A stretch of DNA of 64,000 nt. Source: JBDIAG01 sp047974565. Its GTDB lineage: Bacteria > Actinomycetota > Actinomycetes > Actinomycetales > CAWJMD01. The translations under genes were made by a program, and so were the position numbers. The notes beneath the pieces were generated by a model. That model was given only the letters and a program-made list of their open reading frames with translations, was not told the origin of the DNA and did no database searches. Location: contig JBKECN010000105.1 of assembly GCA_047974565.1 (NCBI GenBank), positions 1 through 64,000 on the forward strand. The letters run 5' to 3'. Below are positions 61,110 through 64,000 of this stretch, piece by piece. The first letter of the stretch is position 1. Each line of letters starts with the position of its first letter.

Positions 61110-61601
61110 ATGAAGCGCCCGGGCTGGTTGGCCCCGACGAGCCTTGTGCTGTGTCTCATCGGACTCGGGGTTTCGGTGTACCTCAGTTATGAGCACGCCA
61201 CTGCGAACGCGTCACTGTACTGTCCGACGGGAGCATCCGCTTCCAGTTGCCTGACCGTGACGACAAGTCCGTGGTCAACCCTCTTTGGGATTCCGGTGGC
61301 CTATCTGGGTCTGGGGTACTACGTGTTTCTCACCGGGCTCTGCCTGCCTGCGGTGTGGCGTTCGCGGAGCCGCCTGCTGGACCCGCTGCGCTTGATCAGC
61401 CTCATCGGCGGACTGGGGATGGTCCTGTATCTGGTGTGGGCCGAGCTTTTCCGAATCCACGCGATCTGCACCTGGTGCACCGTGGTTCACGTGTCGACGT
61501 TCGCGCTGCTGGGCGTGGTGGCCTTCGGTCAGATTCTCAGTGAGCCCGACGCCGATGTTGAGCCGGTGGGCGCCGATCTGTCTCAGGAGACGGTGGAGTA
61601 G
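61110..61601 (+). CDS. Vitamin K epoxide reductase (VKOR) family protein
   Basis: A 163-residue integral membrane protein with about four helices: LVLCLIGLGVSVYLSYEHA, the loop with CPTGASASSCLTV, then FGIPVAYLGLGYYVFLTGLC, and the active-site motif CTWCTVVHVSTFALLG. Bacterial VKOR plays the role of DsbB, reoxidising a periplasmic or external thiol oxidase with quinone. The order DUF929-VKOR in one transcript suggests the upstream protein is the partner oxidase. Confidence 0.9.
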   Translation: MKRPGWLAPTSLVLCLIGLGVSVYLSYEHATANASLYCPTGASASSCLTVTTSPWSTLFGIPVAYLGLGYYVFLTGLCLPAVWRSRSRLLDPLRLISLIGGLGMVLYLVWAELFRIHAICTWCTVVHVSTFALLGVVAFGQILSEPDADVEPVGADLSQETVE

Positions 61602-61870
61602 CGCCCGCGGGTTGGCCGGGAAGCGCGTGGCTGGGGCCGCTCCTGCGCCTGGGCTGGCGTGTGCCGGTGTCTGGTTCGTGGATGGCGACTGGCTAGGCGT
61701 TGCGGTGATTCGCTGAGGCGGTGATTCGTGGGCGGCCTTGATTCGTTGGGCTACGGATCATGCATCGGGTCGCGGATTGGAGTGCGCCAGGGGCCATCGT
61801 GATGGACCTGGACGACGACGGCGAGTCGTAGCGGTGTGCCATCACCAGGTTGTCGGTGCGCGCACCTACG

Positions 61871-63418
61871 ATGACGACCGTGAACGTGAGCTTGACGGCG
61901 CAGCACCGTCGCGACAGAACTGGTCTCGGGTGGCCCGTGGTCACTCAGACGGCGCTCTCCGCGTCTGACGCGGGGTGGGGTGGGTTGGGGTGGCCCCTGA
62001 CCGGGCACGTAGACAAGACGAATCCCGATTCCCTGGGTGCCGACCGCCGTGTTTCACGTGAAACGGTGACCCAGGGCGAGAGCTCGCTGGCTTTCGCCCC
62101 AGGGCGGGTTGAGGAACCACCGGATGGTCCGTCGTCCGTCACGACCGGCGAGGAGGATCAGGTTTCACGTGAAACGCCGGTGACGACACCAGGCGGCCTG
62201 ACCCCCGTGGCGGACAGCGAGGAGTCCATCACCGAACCTCGTGATGTGGCCAAGGCCTCCCCGAACGAGACGCCCACGCTCGACGCTCAGCCCGTCGCCG
62301 CTTCAGTTGCCGTGACTCAGCAGCGTGGGGACGATGCCGTTTCACGTGAAACGCAGGTCGCGAGCGAGTCTGAGGGCTCGTCTCCGGCTGGCGCGTTCTC
62401 CACTGTCGACACCGCAGCTCCCTCGCAGGATCGCCTCACTCCTCAGCCCGAAAGCCGGCAGGCCGACCCTGTCACCCCGACCGGGCCCCAGGTAGCCGAG
62501 GCTGGGCTGGCGGTGCCCGCCGAGGTATCCGTCTCGGCGACCGAGGTAGCTGCGGCGTCGACCGGCGCCGACGCTCAGCCTCGGCCCACCCAGCCCAGGC
62601 TTCCGCCACTGCCCCGGCCTCCATCCACCCGGATCATCACGGTGGCGAACCAGAAGGGCGGCGTGGGCAAGACCACCACCGCGGTCAACATCGCTGCGGC
62701 GCTTGCCTTGAGTGGCCTTCGAGTCCTCGTCATCGACCAAGACCCGCAAGGCAACGCCTCGACGGCCCTCGGCATCTCACACCGGGAGGGTGATCCGGGC
62801 ATCTACGACGTTCTCGTGGACTCGCGCCCGCTGGCGGAGGTGATCTACGAGTGCCCCGACATCGACGGGCTCTCTGTCGTCCCGGCAACGATCGACCTGG
62901 CCGGTGCCGAGATCGAACTCGTGCCGATGGTCGCTCGGGAGACCCGCCTTCGCACCGCCCTGCACGCGTATCAGCAGTCCCGTCACCGGGCCGGCGAACC
63001 GGACCTCGACTACATCCTCATCGACTGCCCACCCAGTCTCGGCCTGCTGACCGTCAACGCCTTTGCAGCGGCCGACGAGGTGCTGGTGCCGATTCAATGC
63101 GAGTACTACGCGCTCGAGGGTGTGCAGATGCTGCTGCGCAACATCGACTTGATCCGCACCCACCTCAACCCGACCTTGCATGTCTCGACCATGCTGCTGA
63201 CGATGTTCGACGGGCGGACCCGGCTCGCGGCGGACGTGGTCGAGGAAGTGCGGCAACACTTCCCACAGCAGGTCCTCAGCACCCTGGTACCCCGATCGGT
63301 CCGGATCTCTGAGGCACCCAGCAACGGACAGACGGTGCTGACCTACGATCCGAACTCGAGCGGGAGTCTGTCGTACCTGGCCGCGGCGACCGAACTTGCT
63401 CGCCGCAGCGGTGAGTAG
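61871..63418 (+). CDS. parA: Chromosome partitioning ATPase ParA with long N-terminal extension
   Basis: A Walker-type ATPase of about 515 residues if started at the ATG at 61871; TTG and GTG starts lie slightly upstream. The catalytic core begins near residue 250: RIITVANQKGGVGKTTTAVN (deviant Walker A), VIDQDPQGNASTALG, YILIDCPPSLGLLTVN, and PRSVRISEAPSNGQTVL. The 250-residue N-terminal extension is Pro/Thr/Glu-rich and contains three VSRET peptides, each encoded by a perfect parS palindrome. The true start may lie anywhere in the extension; actinobacterial ParA proteins often have such extensions. It precedes parB by about 150 bp. Confidence 0.93.
   Translation: MTTVNVSLTAQHRRDRTGLGWPVVTQTALSASDAGWGGLGWPLTGHVDKTNPDSLGADRRVSRETVTQGESSLAFAPGRVEEPPDGPSSVTTGEEDQVSRETPVTTPGGLTPVADSEESITEPRDVAKASPNETPTLDAQPVAASVAVTQQRGDDAVSRETQVASESEGSSPAGAFSTVDTAAPSQDRLTPQPESRQADPVTPTGPQVAEAGLAVPAEVSVSATEVAAASTGADAQPRPTQPRLPPLPRPPSTRIITVANQKGGVGKTTTAVNIAAALALSGLRVLVIDQDPQGNASTALGISHREGDPGIYDVLVDSRPLAEVIYECPDIDGLSVVPATIDLAGAEIELVPMVARETRLRTALHAYQQSRHRAGEPDLDYILIDCPPSLGLLTVNAFAAADEVLVPIQCEYYALEGVQMLLRNIDLIRTHLNPTLHVSTMLLTMFDGRTRLAADVVEEVRQHFPQQVLSTLVPRSVRISEAPSNGQTVLTYDPNSSGSLSYLAAATELARRSGE
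62051..62064. promoter_or_regulatory. parS site 1
   Basis: The perfect 14-bp palindrome GTTTCACGTGAAAC, preceded by T, is the core of the near-universal ParB-binding centromere site. It is in frame within parA, encoding VSRET. Confidence 0.97.
62162..62175. promoter_or_regulatory. parS site 2
   Basis: GTTTCACGTGAAAC, identical to site 1 and 111 bp (37 codons) away, again read as VSRET in parA. Confidence 0.97.
62339..62352. promoter_or_regulatory. parS site 3
   Basis: GTTTCACGTGAAAC, 177 bp (59 codons) after site 2, in the same reading frame of parA. The origin-proximal cluster lies about 9 kb from oriC. Confidence 0.97.
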
Positions 63419-63566
63419 CCCTGGCGGCGGAAACGGTTGGGCGGACCGGAGTGGTGCGTGGCCGCAGTCGACGTGACCACAGTCGAATTGAGATGGAACC
63501 AAGCATGAAGAGTGGACCCCCACGGCTTGAGATCGCCGGAACCACCGGCACAGAGAGGACACGGAC

Positions 63567-64000
63567 GTGAGCGAACGCCGAAAAGGACTGGGCAAGGGGC
63601 TGGGAGCCCTCATTCCATCCGGTCCACCCGCCGGGACGACCGAGGCGGCGGTGAGCACCATGTCACGCACCCGGCCCGTGGACGTGTTCTTCGCCGGTGG
63701 TGGCCGCCGCGAGCCGGCCCCTCGCGTTCCGGGCGAGCAGGACGGGGCAGCGGGCAGCACGGCGCGCCAGCCGCATCAGGGGTCCGCCACGAGTCTCAGG
63801 CAGGCAGCTCCGGAGGTCACTCATCGGCCGGCCCAGACCGCCGACGCTGACGGTTCACCGGCTCAGCTGGGCGCCGCGTCTGACACGACCCATTCCTCGG
63901 CCCGACCTGCACAGTCCGGCGCCGAGACCGCCGCCCGCCCCCATGACGGTGCGGACGCTCCTGTCGACGGCGAGACGGACCTGACCGCGCCCGAGCAGCC
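63567..64000 (+). CDS. parB: Chromosome partitioning protein ParB (N-terminal part, cut by window edge)
   Basis: From the GTG at 63567, behind AGAGGACA, the frame starts SERRKGLGKGLGALIPSGP, the typical actinobacterial ParB opening, with RKGLGKGLG being the ParA-stimulating segment. The 144 codons in the window cover only this and a Pro/Ala/Gln-rich linker; the CTP-binding and helix-turn-helix domains lie beyond the edge. With parA and the three parS sites it makes up the chromosome segregation locus. Confidence 0.93.
   Translation, partial: MSERRKGLGKGLGALIPSGPPAGTTEAAVSTMSRTRPVDVFFAGGGRREPAPRVPGEQDGAAGSTARQPHQGSATSLRQAAPEVTHRPAQTADADGSPAQLGAASDTTHSSARPAQSGAETAARPHDGADAPVDGETDLTAPEQ

Overview
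This is the replication-origin region of a high-GC actinobacterial chromosome. The order dnaA–oriC–dnaN–gnd–recF–dciA–gyrB–gyrA–DUF3566–tRNA-Ile–DLW-39–tRNA-Ala on one side, and rpmH–rnpA–yidD–yidC–jag–rsmG–parA–parB on the other, is the standard actinobacterial layout. A Micrococcales-type organism is plausible, but no marker here fixes the genus. oriC lies near 53.2-53.5 kb. Genes to its left, from dnaN to gyrA, run on the minus strand; genes to its right from rpmH run on the plus strand.

The unusual point is that the normally compact recF–dciA–gyrB–gyrA block is split by about 37 kb of accessory DNA in two pieces. The first piece, between recF and dciA, holds a 2,359-residue repetitive DUF11 surface protein with a LAWTG sorting signal and a HIT protein preceded by a 27-codon leader ORF. 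The second piece, between dciA and gyrB, holds from right to left: a tightly coupled operon resembling a minimal alginate-type exopolysaccharide system (sugar-nucleotide dehydrogenase, GT2 synthase, AlgG-like beta-helix protein, PL7 lyase); a catabolic island (FMO, SDR, class III aminotransferase, FAH-family hydrolase, aldehyde dehydrogenase, AcoR-like regulator, EthD protein, alpha/beta hydrolase, 2-hydroxyacid dehydrogenase, three APC permeases); an orphan, decaying CRISPR array; a secreted beta-helix protein; a stand-alone LigD-type polymerase; and an SdpABC-like toxin operon.

Four promoters of the catabolic island carry the same 17-bp dyad, TGTCCCA-N3-TGGGACA or close variants, always 21-22 bp upstream of a candidate -10 box. 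This points to one activator, most simply the AcoR-like protein encoded in the island. One of these promoters appears to drive a leaderless mRNA.

At the left end, next to the tRNA genes, there are two decayed Abi-like genes. Each is preceded by a related hairpin RNA that ends exactly 4 nt before its start codon and shows compensatory base changes. The right end carries a DUF929/VKOR redox pair, three perfect parS sites inside the parA reading frame, and the start of parB. All calls come from reading the sequence and translations; no database search was run.
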